From: Candidatus Zixiibacteriota bacterium
GTDB taxonomy: Bacteria; Zixibacteria; MSB-5A5; GN15; PGXB01
DNA: 64,000 nucleotides
Assembly: GCA_016933955.1 (NCBI GenBank)
Contig: JAFGTT010000004.1
Coordinates: 1 to 64,000 of the forward strand
Direction: 5' to 3'
Shown: one piece after another, positions 49,484 to 59,303 of the stretch
How the letters are laid out: each line of letters begins with the position of its first letter
How positions within the stretch are numbered: the first letter of the stretch is position 1
Notes under the pieces: model-generated
What the model was told of the DNA's origin: nothing
Seen by the model: the letters and a program-made list of their open reading frames with translations, nothing else
Database searches by the model: none
Translations under genes and position numbers: made by a program

Positions 49484-49896
49484 TGGCCGATATTTCTTTT
49501 CGGATCCTGTGTCCGGGTGATTTTATCTTTTAAAGTTCTAATATAAACTTCAAGCGTAAGTAGCACGGTGGCTTCAACTAAATGACCGGTAAAGGCGCTC
49601 AAAGAACGGTCGGATACGACCATATGACAGTGAATAAACGGCTCATCACTATCCGGCGGGTAGGATATATTGGCGCTTAAATGGCCTACCTCGAGTTCAT
49701 CCATGAAGGTTTTGGTGACGAATTCCTTCTGTTCCGAATCATAGATTCCCAGAGTCGCCTCGGTAACCGCCCCGACTCCTGAGATAATACCCGCCTGTAT
49801 ATGATGTTGCTTAACGAAACCCCGGAGTGATTCCAGGATGTTTTCGCCCCTTTCCAGAAGAACCAGATACCCATCCTCAACCGGCCGGTACTTCAT
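49471..49896 (-). CDS. DUF296 (PCC domain) protein
   Basis: 141 residues covering one PCC/DUF296 domain, found in bacterial stand-alone proteins and at the C-terminus of plant AT-hook proteins. It shows GYLVLLERGENILESLRGFVKQHHIQAGIISGVGAVTEATLGIYD, then PFIHCHMVVSD with the conserved His pair and a final EVYI strand. Function unknown; trimer formation and metal binding are known for relatives. Coupled to cutA by an ATGA overlap. Confidence 0.88.
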   Translation of the reverse strand: MKYRPVEDGYLVLLERGENILESLRGFVKQHHIQAGIISGVGAVTEATLGIYDSEQKEFVTKTFMDELEVGHLSANISYPPDSDEPFIHCHMVVSDRSLSAFTGHLVEATVLLTLEVYIRTLKDKITRTQDPKRNIGHWQL

Positions 49897-50210
49897 TGGC
49901 TGGTCTCCTTATCGACCCAGTCAAGATAGTCGGGATTTCCTTCGGCGACAGTCAGTGAAATCACTTCGGGTACCTCATATGAATGATTTTCCCGAATAAA
50001 ACGAATCAGGTTTTCTACCTTTTTGGTGGTCGTCTTGACAATAAGCATGCTTTCGGCGTCTTTTTTAATTACACCCTTCCAGTGATAAATGGATTTCACG
50101 TGATCAACGATATTGACACATGCTGCCAGCCGGCTTTCGACTATTTTCTGGGAAAGCTCCTCGGCCTTGTCAACCGAAACGGTAATAAGCATAACTCTGA
50201 ATGCGGACAT
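49893..50210 (-). CDS. cutA: divalent-cation tolerance protein CutA
   Basis: 105 residues, a normal CutA1 length. Trimeric PII-like ferredoxin fold; the family tends to bind copper and other cations, but its general role is unclear. Motifs are AEELSQKIVESRLAACVNIV, SIYHWKGVIKKDAESMLIVKTT and HSYEVPEVISLTVAEGNPDYLDWV. SD GAGG lies 7 nt before the ATG. It forms a cluster with the MTH1187-like gene upstream (15 nt) and DUF296 downstream, all small trimeric or tetrameric putative sensors. Confidence 0.94.
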   Translation of the reverse strand: MSAFRVMLITVSVDKAEELSQKIVESRLAACVNIVDHVKSIYHWKGVIKKDAESMLIVKTTTKKVENLIRFIRENHSYEVPEVISLTVAEGNPDYLDWVDKETSQ

Positions 50211-50225
50211 CTGGAAACCTCTATG

Positions 50226-50531
50226 TTACGAATTAATTTTCCTTTTAAGCCGTTTTTCAAGCGAATCTATTTTCCCCATCAGACGTTTTCTGGCCTGTTT
50301 CCGGTCATCCATGGTCAGGACCATGTAGATTCTATTATTATTTCGTCTTAAACGCAGCCGACATTTATTAATTAATTTAATTATTTCATTCCATTCGCCC
50401 TCAATCACGGTTGACATGGCTGAGGTTTTATAGGGAAGACCGGATTTGTCGATCAAATCAATGATTTTGGCAACCTCGGCCGAGGCCGACTCCTTATTGC
50501 CTGCCGGAAACATGGAAAACTGAATCAGCAT
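50226..50531 (-). CDS. MTH1187 family (DUF77) protein, thiamine-binding type
   Basis: 101 residues with the MTH1187/YkoF fold pattern: MLIQFSMFPAGNKESASAEVAKIIDLIDKSGLPYKTSAMSTVIEGEWNEIIKLINKC. Relatives bind thiamine or its precursors. The C-terminal part is unusually basic (Arg/Lys-rich from about residue 58: RLRLRRNNN ... KQARKRLMGKIDSLEKRLKRK), which is not typical. SD GGGGAG precedes the ATG. First gene of the run to nrdR. Confidence 0.8.
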   Translation of the reverse strand: MLIQFSMFPAGNKESASAEVAKIIDLIDKSGLPYKTSAMSTVIEGEWNEIIKLINKCRLRLRRNNNRIYMVLTMDDRKQARKRLMGKIDSLEKRLKRKINS

Positions 50532-50652
50532 TTTATTTCTCCCCTTTAATGGTGGAATCCATTGTCAGAGACATTATCTTATCTCCCGTTTCCCAATTCA
50601 AAGATATTACGGCTTTAAAATCAATGATTAATAGTATAGGCAATAAATAAAG

Positions 50653-50680
50653 AAGGCCGACTTATTGAAAAGGCGGCCTT
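50653..50680 (-). terminator. terminator of glyA
   Basis: AAGGCCG (50653-50659) pairs with CGGCCTT (50674-50680), extended by three further pairs beyond a mismatch; followed on the minus strand by a T-rich but interrupted tract. It lies 20 nt after the glyA stop. Confidence 0.6.
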
Positions 50681-50699
50681 AATACCTTAAATTTCCGAG

Positions 50700-51947
50700 T
50701 TATTTTTTACGCTCTTCGTATAGCGGGAATTTATCACACAAGGTTTTGACCTCACCGCGGATCCCTTCGAGAACCCTTTCATCTTCCCTGTTCTCAATAG
50801 CCGTATCAATAAAATCGGCGATAGTTTTCATTTCGGACAGCCCCATCCCCCGGGTTGTAATAGCCGGGGTTCCGATCCGAATCCCCGATGTTACCAGCGG
50901 CTTTCGAGTATCAAACGGCACCGTATTTTTGTTCACCGTAATCCCGGCGCTATCCAAAGCCCTTTCAATTTTCTTTCCCGAATAATCGCGATCAATGAAA
51001 GACATTAAAAACAGATGGGTATCGGTTCCGCCTGAGACAATGTGATGTCCCCTGCCCTTCAATTCTTCCGACATAATTCTGGCGTTTTCCAGAATTCGTT
51101 TCTGGTATGCCTTGAAATCATCGGACAGAGCCTCCTTGAAAGCCACCGCTTTGGCGGCGATAACATGCATCAATGGCCCGCCCTGAATACCCGGCATCAC
51201 GGTACGATCAAGATCGGCGGCATACTTTTCTTTGCACATGACCATCCCGCCGCGCGGCCCTCGAAGGGTTTTATGAGTGGTGGTGGTGACAAAATCGGCA
51301 TAGGGAATCGGCGACGGATGTAAACCGGCCGCCACCAGTCCGGCGATATGGGCAATATCAACCATCAAATAGGCGCCGCAGGCGTCGGCCGCCTCTCGAA
51401 ATTTTATAAAGTCCAGTATTCTCGGATAGGCCGAGGCCCCGGTCACGATTAATTTTGGCTTGATCTCTCTGGCCATGGCGATTAATTTATCATAATCGAT
51501 AACCTCGGTATCCTTCTCCACCTGGTATCCGTGAAACTGATACAGTTTGCCCGAAAAATTGAGCGGATGACCATGTGTCAGATGTCCGCCATGAGACAGA
51601 TCAAGTCCCATCACCTTATCACCCGGTTCTAGAATTGTAAAATATACCGCCATATTCGCCTGGGAGCCGGAATGCGGCTGCACATTGGCATGCTCGCAAC
51701 CAAACAGCTTTTTGGCCCTTTCGCGGGCCAGATCCTCGGCCAGATCAACGAATTCACAACCGCCATAATATCTCTTGCCCGGATAACCTTCGGCGTACTT
51801 ATTGGTCATGACGCCGCCATTAGCTTCCAGAACCGCCTCGGATACGAAATTTTCGGAGGCGATTAATTCCAGTTTATCCGATTCCCGTTCCGTCTCTTTT
51901 AACATCGCATCATAGATTTCGGGATCGGTTTTTTTCAGATAAGACAT
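50700..51947 (-). CDS. glyA: serine hydroxymethyltransferase
   Basis: PLP enzyme that makes glycine and 5,10-methylene-tetrahydrofolate from serine, 415 residues. Conserved: [42 protein letters not shown], the PLP-Lys in [15 protein letters not shown] (about 228), and the C-terminal [15 protein letters not shown]. Strong GGAGG 10 nt upstream. It follows rpiB by 68 nt and ends at a terminator. Confidence 0.97.
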   Translation of the reverse strand: MSYLKKTDPEIYDAMLKETERESDKLELIASENFVSEAVLEANGGVMTNKYAEGYPGKRYYGGCEFVDLAEDLARERAKKLFGCEHANVQPHSGSQANMAVYFTILEPGDKVMGLDLSHGGHLTHGHPLNFSGKLYQFHGYQVEKDTEVIDYDKLIAMAREIKPKLIVTGASAYPRILDFIKFREAADACGAYLMVDIAHIAGLVAAGLHPSPIPYADFVTTTTHKTLRGPRGGMVMCKEKYAADLDRTVMPGIQGGPLMHVIAAKAVAFKEALSDDFKAYQKRILENARIMSEELKGRGHHIVSGGTDTHLFLMSFIDRDYSGKKIERALDSAGITVNKNTVPFDTRKPLVTSGIRIGTPAITTRGMGLSEMKTIADFIDTAIENREDERVLEGIRGEVKTLCDKFPLYEERKK

Positions 51948-52015
51948 GATATGCTATCCTCCAGCTATACTGATCGGCGCTCCAAAAGCCTGCTTCCCGG
52001 AAATGCGGAAAGCGA

Positions 52016-52465
52016 TTATTTGTTTTTTTCGGCCGCCGCTATTTTCTCTAATCTCGCTATATGGCGTCCACCCTCAAACTCGGTTTCCAGCCAGGTTTTG
52101 ATTATATTCGGCAGATCAGTCTCTTTGACATATTTCTGCCCCAATGTAAGCACATTGGCATTGTTGTGAAGACGGGCGTAATAGACCATGTCCGGGGTCA
52201 AACACAGAGCCGCGCGAATCCCCTTAACCTTATTGGCAGTCATAGCCATACCGTTCCCGGTCCAGCATATGGCCACCCCGCTGTCGGCCTTACCGGAAGC
52301 CACGGCCCGGGCCACTTTGAGTCCATAATCCGGGTAATCGACGGAATCTTTTCCAGCGGGGCCAAAATCAAGTACATCAATATCATGGTCCATAAGTATC
52401 CTGCGGATCTTTTCCTTGTACTCAAAACCGGCATGATCCGATCCAACGGCCACCAGCATTGCCAT
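52016..52465 (-). CDS. rpiB: ribose 5-phosphate isomerase B
   Basis: Interconverts ribose 5-phosphate and ribulose 5-phosphate, 149 residues. The N-terminal VAVGSDHAGFEYKEKI, DYPDYGLKVARAVA, catalytic Cys67 in GVAICWTGNGMAMTANKVKGIRAALC, and HNNANVLTLGQK are present. The ICWTGNG version of the usual ICGTGxG motif occurs in a subset of the family. SD GGGGAT is next to the ATG. Lies between ilvE (16 nt) and glyA, probably one operon. Confidence 0.93.
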   Translation of the reverse strand: MAMLVAVGSDHAGFEYKEKIRRILMDHDIDVLDFGPAGKDSVDYPDYGLKVARAVASGKADSGVAICWTGNGMAMTANKVKGIRAALCLTPDMVYYARLHNNANVLTLGQKYVKETDLPNIIKTWLETEFEGGRHIARLEKIAAAEKNK

Positions 52466-52481
52466 ATCCCCTATATTAAAT

Positions 52482-53420
52482 TTACACGTTCTCCCGTGAG
52501 GGGACTAATGTCAGCCAGCCATAATTATCATCGGCCCGCCCCTCAAGAATATCAAAAAGCCGTTTCTGAAGTTTCTCGGTTATCGGTCCCCGCCGGCCAA
52601 TCCCGATTTGATAATCATCGATATGAGAAATAGGCGTGACTTCGGCGGCCGATCCGGTGAAGAAAACTTCGTCGGACATATAAAGCATTTCCCGCGGGAT
52701 ACTCTGCTCGGCAATCTCGATATTGAATTCCCGTGCCAGGGTGATTATGGTATCGCGCGTGATCCCCGGCAGGACTGAATTCGAAAACGGCGGCGTATAG
52801 ACTTTCCCCCTGTAAACCACGAAAATATTTTCGCCGGAACCTTCGGAAACCAGACCATAAGCGTCAAGAGCGATACCCTCCACATAACCGCGGGCAAGCG
52901 CCTCCATTTTAATCAATTGCCCGCTGGCATAATTGGCGCCTGATTTAGCCATCATTGGCATGGTATCCGGAGCGCATCGCCTCCACGTCGAGACACATAC
53001 CTTGACCCCTTTCTCCATGGCCTCCGGGCCAAGATATTTCCCCCACGGCCAGACGGCAATGGCGACATCGACGGGGCAACGGGAAGGATCAACCCCCAGG
53101 GAATCATATCCGCGATAAACAACCGGCCGAATATAGCATTCTTCCAGTCCGTTTACGGCAATGATATTGAGCATGGCATCGTAAATCTCCTTTTTGGTAA
53201 AAGGAATTTCCATGCGGTATATCTTGGCGGAATTGAACAGCCGATCCACATGTTCCTGGTGACGGAAAGTGGCCGGTCCCTTGGGTGTTTTATAGCAACG
53301 CTGGCCCTCGAAAACCGATGAGCCATAATGAACGACATGAGACAGAACGTGGATTTTCGCATCGTCCCAGGGCACCATTTTGCCGTTCATCCAGATATAA
53401 TCGACTTTATTAAAAGGCAT
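52482..53420 (-). CDS. ilvE: branched-chain amino acid aminotransferase
   Basis: Fold-type IV PLP transaminase for Leu, Ile and Val, 312 residues. Motifs: [52 protein letters not shown]-binding Lys159 in [32 protein letters not shown] and [22 protein letters not shown] precedes the ATG by 6 nt and a good promoter lies at 53462-53490. Functionally it produces the keto acids that feed the leucine-degradation genes at the right end. Confidence 0.95.
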   Translation of the reverse strand: MPFNKVDYIWMNGKMVPWDDAKIHVLSHVVHYGSSVFEGQRCYKTPKGPATFRHQEHVDRLFNSAKIYRMEIPFTKKEIYDAMLNIIAVNGLEECYIRPVVYRGYDSLGVDPSRCPVDVAIAVWPWGKYLGPEAMEKGVKVCVSTWRRCAPDTMPMMAKSGANYASGQLIKMEALARGYVEGIALDAYGLVSEGSGENIFVVYRGKVYTPPFSNSVLPGITRDTIITLAREFNIEIAEQSIPREMLYMSDEVFFTGSAAEVTPISHIDDYQIGIGRRGPITEKLQKRLFDILEGRADDNYGWLTLVPSRENV

Positions 53421-53461
53421 AGATTCCTCCTGAAATCAAAAGGTTAAATGCGAGCCAGTCA

Positions 53462-53490
53462 AATATATTAAATAATTCTGACGATTTCAA
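53462..53490 (-). promoter_or_regulatory. sigma70-type promoter of ilvE-rpiB-glyA
   Basis: Minus strand TTGAAA, exactly 17 nt, TATATT; predicted start about 35 nt before the ilvE ATG. Confidence 0.65.
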
Positions 53491-53573
53491 GAACTAACCG
53501 GATTTTTAAATCTTGAGAGTTTTGGTTATTTAATTAATAAAGAAGAGGTTTTGAAATACGCCAGTTTTCGATT

Positions 53574-54512
53574 TCAATAGCGGTTTGGATTCTTGTTGCT
53601 GAATCTCTTGGGGATTAAATAATGCCGGCCGTCGTATCTGACCTCACACATTTCATCATCTTTGATCAAACGACTTACGGTCCCATGTTCCACAAAAGCC
53701 GCTTCGATTCTCTCTGCCTGGTCCAAACGAAGTGGGTGGCGGGAACCGATTTCAATAATGGCCTGACGGGCATCGGCAAAACCCCGAAGGTCATATTCCC
53801 CTTTTTCCACCTCGAGCATCGGAACGGCCCGGCCGATAATTTCCTGGGCCAGAATCACGGTCTGGGGATCCGGCGGCCGGACCCAGCTTTCGGCCGGGGG
53901 ATGAGTCGGAATCGTGACATAAACCCGGTCTGGTTCGATCTCATCGATAGCATGGCGAATACTCCAGAGTTCTTCCTCGCTGTCATTCCAGTCTTTGATA
54001 AGCATGGTTTCGATCCAGAGACGGCCGAAGTATCCGCGCCGGAAATCTATCAAACCTTTCAGGATAGTGCTGAAATCAAGACTCTGATGCGCCCGGCTGA
54101 TTGAGCGATACATTTTTTCGTTCCCGGCATTGAGTGAAATATTGATGATATCCGCCCGATTCAGATCGAGTCTGACGTCTTTATCAGGCAAAAGTGAACC
54201 ATTGGTCATGACTGCAACGTCAATACTCAATTTCGATTTGATTTGCCTGATTAGCCATCCCAGATCGGCCGACAGGGTAGGTTCTCCATGTCCGGTAAAA
54301 GTTATATGGTCCGGCTTTATATCCCGGGCGCGCTCAACCACAGAATCAAGAATATCCTGTCGCGGATAAAATGACTCCCGAATCACCTGGAGCCGATCAG
54401 TGGCTCCCTGATCACAATAAACGCATGAACAGGTACATGTTTTGGACGGAACAAGACTGACTTCCAGCGAGCGACCCAGGCGGCGGGATAAAACCGGTCC
54501 ATAAATATACAT
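53574..54512 (-). CDS. radical SAM protein (COG0731-like)
   Basis: 312 residues. The iron-sulfur site is CxxxCxxC in TCTCSCVYCDQG near residues 25-32, followed by HITFTGHGEPTLSADLGWLIRQIK, MTNGSLL and INISLNAGNE, as in the COG0731 group of Fe-S oxidoreductases. The last 60 residues form a winged-helix-like tail (HPLRLDQAERIEAAFVEHGTVSRLIKDDE). ATG 54512 has GGAAAG 9 nt upstream. It is a single-gene transcript; the reaction is unknown. Confidence 0.85.
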   Translation of the reverse strand: MYIYGPVLSRRLGRSLEVSLVPSKTCTCSCVYCDQGATDRLQVIRESFYPRQDILDSVVERARDIKPDHITFTGHGEPTLSADLGWLIRQIKSKLSIDVAVMTNGSLLPDKDVRLDLNRADIINISLNAGNEKMYRSISRAHQSLDFSTILKGLIDFRRGYFGRLWIETMLIKDWNDSEEELWSIRHAIDEIEPDRVYVTIPTHPPAESWVRPPDPQTVILAQEIIGRAVPMLEVEKGEYDLRGFADARQAIIEIGSRHPLRLDQAERIEAAFVEHGTVSRLIKDDEMCEVRYDGRHYLIPKRFSNKNPNRY

Positions 54513-54570
54513 TAACCGACTTTCCTCATAAAACACTTATTCGGGTCAGTTATTCATTAATACAGGTATA

Positions 54571-54598
54571 TTCATAATTAGAATTGCCGGATTGTCAA
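54571..54598 (-). promoter_or_regulatory. sigma70-type promoter of the radical SAM gene
   Basis: Minus strand perfect TTGACA, 16 nt, TATGAA; predicted start about 50 nt before the ATG at 54512. Confidence 0.5.
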
Positions 54599-54660
54599 GA
54601 GAGGGGAATAAAATTATTTAACAGAATGGATGGGAATTGGCTTTTTAATTTCGGGAAACT

Positions 54661-54687
54661 GGGGCGGCCTAATTATCCGGCCGCCCC
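54661..54687 (-). terminator. terminator of the acyl-CoA dehydrogenase operon
   Basis: A 9-bp GC-rich stem (54661-54669 with 54679-54687) and a 9-nt loop, 20 nt after the stop of the last gene of the operon. The T tract behind it is short. Confidence 0.65.
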
Positions 54688-54706
54688 GTAATTAGCTGTC
54701 AGGAAA

Positions 54707-55858
54707 TTAAATCTTCGGGATCAATTCATGGAGAGCCTCGCGGGCAATCACAATCCGCTGGACTTCCGATGTCCCCTCGCCTATTTCACAGAGCTTCATA
54801 TCGCGGAAATAGCGTTCCGCCGGAAAATCCTCGGTAATACCATCGAGTCCGAGAATCTGAATCGCCTGATAAGTGCAGTAATGGCTGACCTCGGAAGCAT
54901 ATAACTTGCACATGGCTGACAACTTGGTATAGCGATGTTTATTGTCCTTCAGCCAAGCCGTTTTATACATTAGCAACCGGGCCGCTTCAACCTGCATGGC
55001 CATATCAGCCAGTTTGAACTGAATGGATTGATGCCGGTTGATCGGTTTGCCATTTTCCAGGGTGGATTCCGAATAACGAGCCGCTGTTTCCAAGGCCGCC
55101 TGGGCCAGGCCGATAGCCATAGCCCCGATCGAGATCCGGCCGCCGTCAAGAGTGATCATGAATTGTTTGAAACCTTCGCCTTCCTTACCGATAAGATAAT
55201 CAATGCTGATTTTCAGATCATCCAGATGCAGGTAGGCGGTATTGGACCCTCGGCAACCCATCTTATTCTCTTTCTTACCGGCCGAAAAACCCTCCATCCC
55301 CTTTTCAACTATGAAAGAAGATATCCCGTGAACTCCTCCCTCATCGCTGGTTCGGGCAGTAATAATAGCCGTATCGCAGACATTGGCCGAAGTGATCCAG
55401 CATTTGGTTCCATTGATCAGGTATCCATATTCCTTCTTCTCGGCCCGGCTTTTGGTTCCGCCCGCATCGGACCCGGCTTCAGGTTCGGTCAATCCAAAGG
55501 CTATCAGCTTTCCCTTTTCGGCCGCCTCGGGGAGATATTTTTTGCGTTGGGATTCAGTTCCGAAAGCATATATGGGGAATGTCCCCAGGGAATTATGAGC
55601 CGCAAAAGTCAAACCAGTCGATCCGCAGACTCTTGATATTTCCTCGACAATAATCGCGTACTCCACCGTTGACAATCCCAGTCCGCCATAATCCTTCGGA
55701 ACAATTGATCCCCACCAGCCTTTCCGGTTGATATCTTCATGGATTTCTCGGGAATAAAACTGGTCCCGATCAACCTCAACGGCATGGGGCGCGATTTTCT
55801 CCTCGCAATAGGCTCGGATTTCCTGCCTGAAATCTTTGTACTTGATATCGAAATCCAT
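54707..55858 (-). CDS. acyl-CoA dehydrogenase
   Basis: FAD flavoenzyme that makes the 2,3-double bond of an acyl-CoA, 383 residues. Motifs FGLTEPEAGSDAGGTKSRA (signature 1 region), KCWITSANVCDTAII, GRISIGAMAIGLAQAALETAARY and the C-terminal RYFRDMKLCEIGEGTSEVQRIVIARE with the catalytic Glu position in GEGTSE. Second of two tandem paralogues, 2 nt behind the other. With thiolase and hydroxyacyl-CoA dehydrogenase in the operon it belongs to a beta-oxidation-type pathway; chain length and branching are not readable. Confidence 0.93.
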   Translation of the reverse strand: MDFDIKYKDFRQEIRAYCEEKIAPHAVEVDRDQFYSREIHEDINRKGWWGSIVPKDYGGLGLSTVEYAIIVEEISRVCGSTGLTFAAHNSLGTFPIYAFGTESQRKKYLPEAAEKGKLIAFGLTEPEAGSDAGGTKSRAEKKEYGYLINGTKCWITSANVCDTAIITARTSDEGGVHGISSFIVEKGMEGFSAGKKENKMGCRGSNTAYLHLDDLKISIDYLIGKEGEGFKQFMITLDGGRISIGAMAIGLAQAALETAARYSESTLENGKPINRHQSIQFKLADMAMQVEAARLLMYKTAWLKDNKHRYTKLSAMCKLYASEVSHYCTYQAIQILGLDGITEDFPAERYFRDMKLCEIGEGTSEVQRIVIAREALHELIPKI

Positions 55859-55860
55859 GG

Positions 55861-57003
55861 CTATTCCTTCAGGATATCCCTGGAAATTACGATCCTTTGT
55901 GCTTCCGATGTCCCCTCATAAATTTCGGTCACCCGGGCATCACGGAAGTATCTCTCCACCGGATATTCTTTAACATAGCCATAGCCTCCGTGAATCTGAA
56001 CCGCTTCATTGGCTACCCAGTTGGCCGTTTCCGAAGCCACCAGTTTGGCCATCGAAATCTTTCGGGAATGGCGTCCTTCGGCATCCTTGAGAACTGCGGC
56101 CTGGTAGGCCATCAACCGGGCGTATTCAATTCTTGTGGCCATGTCGGCCAGTTTAAATTGAATCGCCTGGAAATCACAAATAGGCCGCCCGAATTGCTTG
56201 CGCTCGCGGGAATACTTAAGGGCTTCTTTAAAGGCTGATTCAGCAATACCCAGAGCTTGGGCCGCAATACCTATCCGGCCGTTATCGAGTAACGACAGGG
56301 CAATTTTGAAACCGCTGTTTTCCTCACCAAGGAGATTTTTTCTTGGAACCTGCGCATCCATAAAGGATAACTCCCGGGTATCAGAACACTTCATCCCCAT
56401 CTTTTTCTCATTGGCCCCAAGCGTCAATCCCGGCGTATCCCTGGGAACTATAATAGCCGAGACACCCTTGGAACCCTGAGTCGGATCGGTCAGGGCAAAA
56501 ACAATAAAGATACCGGCATGTTTCGCGGTGGACACCCAGTTTTTGGTGCCGTTAAATATAAAATGATCGCCGTCTGGAATAGCCTGGCAGGACATAGCCC
56601 CGGCATCGGTTCCCGAACCCGGCTCTGAAAGCGAATAAGCTCCGACAATCTCACCGGCGGCCAGCTTGGGAAGATAGGTCTTTTTCAATTCATCCGACCC
56701 GTAATTTTCAATAGCCTTAATCGCCAGCGAATTATGAACGCTTATCGAAATCGCCAGACCGGCGCAGGCTTTCGAAATTTCTTCGATCACCAGCGCATAA
56801 CTGAGAGTATCGACTCCCAGGCCGCCGTATTCTTCCGGGGCAAGAAGCCCGAAGTACCCCAGTTCAGCAATTTCCCGCAATAATTCCTCCGGGAGATCTC
56901 CTTTTTCATCCAGTTCTTCCGCGATCGGGAAAAGCCTCTTTTCGGCGAATTCACGGGCCGAATCCCGAAACATCTCCTGATCTTCATTCAGATTAAAATC
57001 CAT
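55861..57003 (-). CDS. acyl-CoA dehydrogenase (short-chain/butyryl-CoA type)
   Basis: 380 residues, about the family length. MDFNLNEDQEMFRDSAREFAEKRL at the start, YSLSEPGSGTDAGAMSCQA, KNWVSTAKHAGIFIVFAL, GRIGIAAQALGIAESAFKEALKY, QFKLADMATRIEYARLMAYQAA and the C-terminal RYFRDARVTEIYEGTSEAQRIVISRDIL with catalytic Glu in YEGTSE. The pattern is closest to butyryl-CoA dehydrogenases. Follows the 3-hydroxyacyl-CoA dehydrogenase gene by 11 nt. Confidence 0.94.
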   Translation of the reverse strand: MDFNLNEDQEMFRDSAREFAEKRLFPIAEELDEKGDLPEELLREIAELGYFGLLAPEEYGGLGVDTLSYALVIEEISKACAGLAISISVHNSLAIKAIENYGSDELKKTYLPKLAAGEIVGAYSLSEPGSGTDAGAMSCQAIPDGDHFIFNGTKNWVSTAKHAGIFIVFALTDPTQGSKGVSAIIVPRDTPGLTLGANEKKMGMKCSDTRELSFMDAQVPRKNLLGEENSGFKIALSLLDNGRIGIAAQALGIAESAFKEALKYSRERKQFGRPICDFQAIQFKLADMATRIEYARLMAYQAAVLKDAEGRHSRKISMAKLVASETANWVANEAVQIHGGYGYVKEYPVERYFRDARVTEIYEGTSEAQRIVISRDILKE

Positions 57004-57014
57004 ATCGGACCTCG

Positions 57015-57878
57015 CTATTTGGAATAATCATAAAATCCGCGACCGCTCTTACGTCCCAGGAATCCGGCCTCGACATATTTTTTAAGAAGAGGGCAGGGCC
57101 GATATTTGGGATCGCCCAGACCGTCGTGGAGAACCTCCAGAATGGCCAGACAGACATCCAGACCGATGAAATCAGCCAATGTCAATGGCCCCATGGGATG
57201 CGCCATACCCAGCTTCATAACATTGTCGATATCCTCGACCGTCCCGACCCCCTCAAAAAGGGCCTGCACAGCTTCATTGATCATCGGCATCAAAATCCGA
57301 TTGGCAATGAATCCCGGATAATCATTGGATGGGACTGGGGTTTTATCCAGCTTCTTGGCCAGTTCCATGACCGTGGCGAAAGTCTCGTCGGATGTAGCAA
57401 ATCCGCGAATCATCTCCACCAGTTTCATCATCGGAACCGGATTCATAAAATGCATCCCGACCACATCCGCCGGCCTTTTGGTGGCTGATGCCAGTTTGGT
57501 TATTGAAATTGACGAGGTATTCGACGCCAGGATCACACCGCCCGGGCAGATCGTATCGAGTTTTTTAAATATATCGAGTTTAACATCCAGATTTTCAAAG
57601 ACTGCTTCTATTACGATCTGACAGTCTTTGATATCATTCAGATTGGTCGACTTTTTTATTCTCGCCAGAGCATTATCCTTATCGGCCGCGGTTATTTTTT
57701 CCTTTTTGACCATACGATCAAGATTACCTGTTATAGTGGCCAGGGCACGATCGAGAAATTCCTGCTTGGTTTCCACGAGAACAACATTATACCCGTTCAT
57801 GGCGCAAATATGAGCGATCCCGTTTCCCATGGTCCCGCCGCCGATAACACCGATTTTAATTATATTGTCAACACGCAT
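57015..57878 (-). CDS. 3-hydroxyacyl-CoA (3-hydroxybutyryl-CoA) dehydrogenase
   Basis: NAD(P)-dependent, 287 residues, a single-domain short enzyme of the Hbd type. Rossmann motif [26 protein letters not shown] (about 11-36), catalytic His and Glu region [38 protein letters not shown] and [27 protein letters not shown]. 18 nt behind the thiolase gene. It could run in either the catabolic or the butyrate-forming direction. Confidence 0.95.
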   Translation of the reverse strand: MRVDNIIKIGVIGGGTMGNGIAHICAMNGYNVVLVETKQEFLDRALATITGNLDRMVKKEKITAADKDNALARIKKSTNLNDIKDCQIVIEAVFENLDVKLDIFKKLDTICPGGVILASNTSSISITKLASATKRPADVVGMHFMNPVPMMKLVEMIRGFATSDETFATVMELAKKLDKTPVPSNDYPGFIANRILMPMINEAVQALFEGVGTVEDIDNVMKLGMAHPMGPLTLADFIGLDVCLAILEVLHDGLGDPKYRPCPLLKKYVEAGFLGRKSGRGFYDYSK

Positions 57879-57896
57879 AGTCCGTATTCTCCCTTC

Positions 57897-59087
57897 TTAA
57901 ACAATTTCGATTGACATGGCCACGGCGTTACCGCCGCCCAGGCAAAGGGTCGCCAAACCGTTCTTCAGGCCTCTGTCCTTGAGAGCATAAATAAGAGTAG
58001 TCAACACCCGAGTTCCGGAGGCACCGATTGGATGACCCAGAGCCACCGCGCCACCGTGAACATTGACCTTGTTCCAATCCCAGCCAAGTTCCTTGCCATC
58101 AGCCAGAGCTTGAACGGAGAAGGCCTCATTGGCCTCAATCAGATCGAAATGATTAATATCAACACCCGTTTTTTTCATAAGCTTCCGTACGGCATAGATG
58201 GGTGAGAAGAAAATTAATTCCGGTTCGATTCCGACTGAAGTATAATCGATAATTCGGGCCAGCGGTTTCAGGTTGTTGTCTTTCATGAATTTTTCGGAAA
58301 CAACAACAGTTGCCGATGATCCATCATTGAGTCCCGGGGCGTTTCCGGCTGTTACGGTGCCATCCTTTTCAAAAGCCGGCTTTAACCGGGCCAGGACCTC
58401 CATTGAAATATTCCCCCGCGGGCCCTCATCTTTATCGAAAATAACAGGATCACCCTTGCGCTGGGGGATTTCAACCGGGAATATTTCGGCCTGGAATTTT
58501 CCCGCTTCCTGGGCGGCCACGGCCTTTTTATGGGAATTAAAGGCAAACTCATCCTGCTCCTCGCGGCTGATACCGGCTTTCCGCCCTGTCAATTCGGCGG
58601 CACTGCCCATATGCCAATTTTTGAAGGCGCACCAGAGACCGTCGAGAACCATTGAATCCTGGAGTTTTCTATCCCCGTACTTGAAACCCGCCTTGGCTCC
58701 ATGAAGGACATATGGTGTCCCGGACATCGATTCCATTCCCCCGGCCACGATACAATCCTGATCCCCGGCTCGGATCGACTGCGCGGCCAGCGCCACGGCT
58801 TTTAAACCGGAACCGCAAACCTTATTAATAGTCATGGCCGGAACTTCAGCAGGAATCCCGCCGAAAATGGCGGCCTGCCGGGCTGGAGCCTGTCCCAATC
58901 CGGCCTGAACCACCTGTCCCATTATAACTTCATCAATTTTCTTGGGGTCCACACCGGCCCGTTTGACGGCCTCTTTAATGGCCAGGGCTCCCAACTGCGT
59001 TGCCGTAAATCCTGACAACCCGCTCAAAAAGGTACCGATAGCGGACCGGCAGGCAGACACTATATAGGCATCGTTTCTTTCAGCCAT
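57897..59087 (-). CDS. acetyl-CoA acetyltransferase (thiolase)
   Basis: 396 residues. The acylated Cys91 in NKVCGSGLKAV, DAYIVSACRSAIGTFLSGLS at the N-terminus, the GGMESMSGTPYVL loop, NVHGGAVALGHPIGASG with the catalytic His, and the final LATLCLGGGNAVAM with the second catalytic Cys. A degradative/biosynthetic acetoacetyl-CoA-type thiolase. ATG 59087 is chosen because GGAGG lies 4-5 nt upstream; the frame 18 codons upstream is not conserved. First gene of the operon. Confidence 0.95.
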   Translation of the reverse strand: MAERNDAYIVSACRSAIGTFLSGLSGFTATQLGALAIKEAVKRAGVDPKKIDEVIMGQVVQAGLGQAPARQAAIFGGIPAEVPAMTINKVCGSGLKAVALAAQSIRAGDQDCIVAGGMESMSGTPYVLHGAKAGFKYGDRKLQDSMVLDGLWCAFKNWHMGSAAELTGRKAGISREEQDEFAFNSHKKAVAAQEAGKFQAEIFPVEIPQRKGDPVIFDKDEGPRGNISMEVLARLKPAFEKDGTVTAGNAPGLNDGSSATVVVSEKFMKDNNLKPLARIIDYTSVGIEPELIFFSPIYAVRKLMKKTGVDINHFDLIEANEAFSVQALADGKELGWDWNKVNVHGGAVALGHPIGASGTRVLTTLIYALKDRGLKNGLATLCLGGGNAVAMSIEIV

Positions 59088-59131
59088 TATTCCTCCAGAA
59101 TGATTGTTTGGTCTTTTGAATTCGTGTTGTT

Positions 59132-59160
59132 TATATAACACATGGACTGGCTGAAATCAA
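59132..59160 (-). promoter_or_regulatory. sigma70-type promoter of the thiolase operon
   Basis: Minus strand TTGATT, exactly 17 nt, TATATA; predicted start about 38 nt before the thiolase ATG. It is back-to-back with the promoter of the beta-barrel gene. Confidence 0.55.
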
Positions 59161-59199
59161 GTGAAACCAATCACAAGATTCAATTTTGCATTATTTTAG

Positions 59200-59228
59200 T
59201 TGACAAGTTCTTTTTTTGCAAACTTATT
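59200..59228 (+). promoter_or_regulatory. possible promoter of the beta-barrel gene
   Basis: A perfect TTGACA -35 at 59200-59205; 17 nt later stands CTTATT, a poor -10. TATAAG at 59242-59247 is a better -10 in sequence but then the spacing is wrong for this -35. Confidence 0.35.
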
Positions 59229-59303
59229 GGTCACAATTTGTTATAAGTATAAAGATGTTTTTTTATGATGACGTGCGTCCGAGTTCTCAGAAAGGAGAAA
59301 CAG

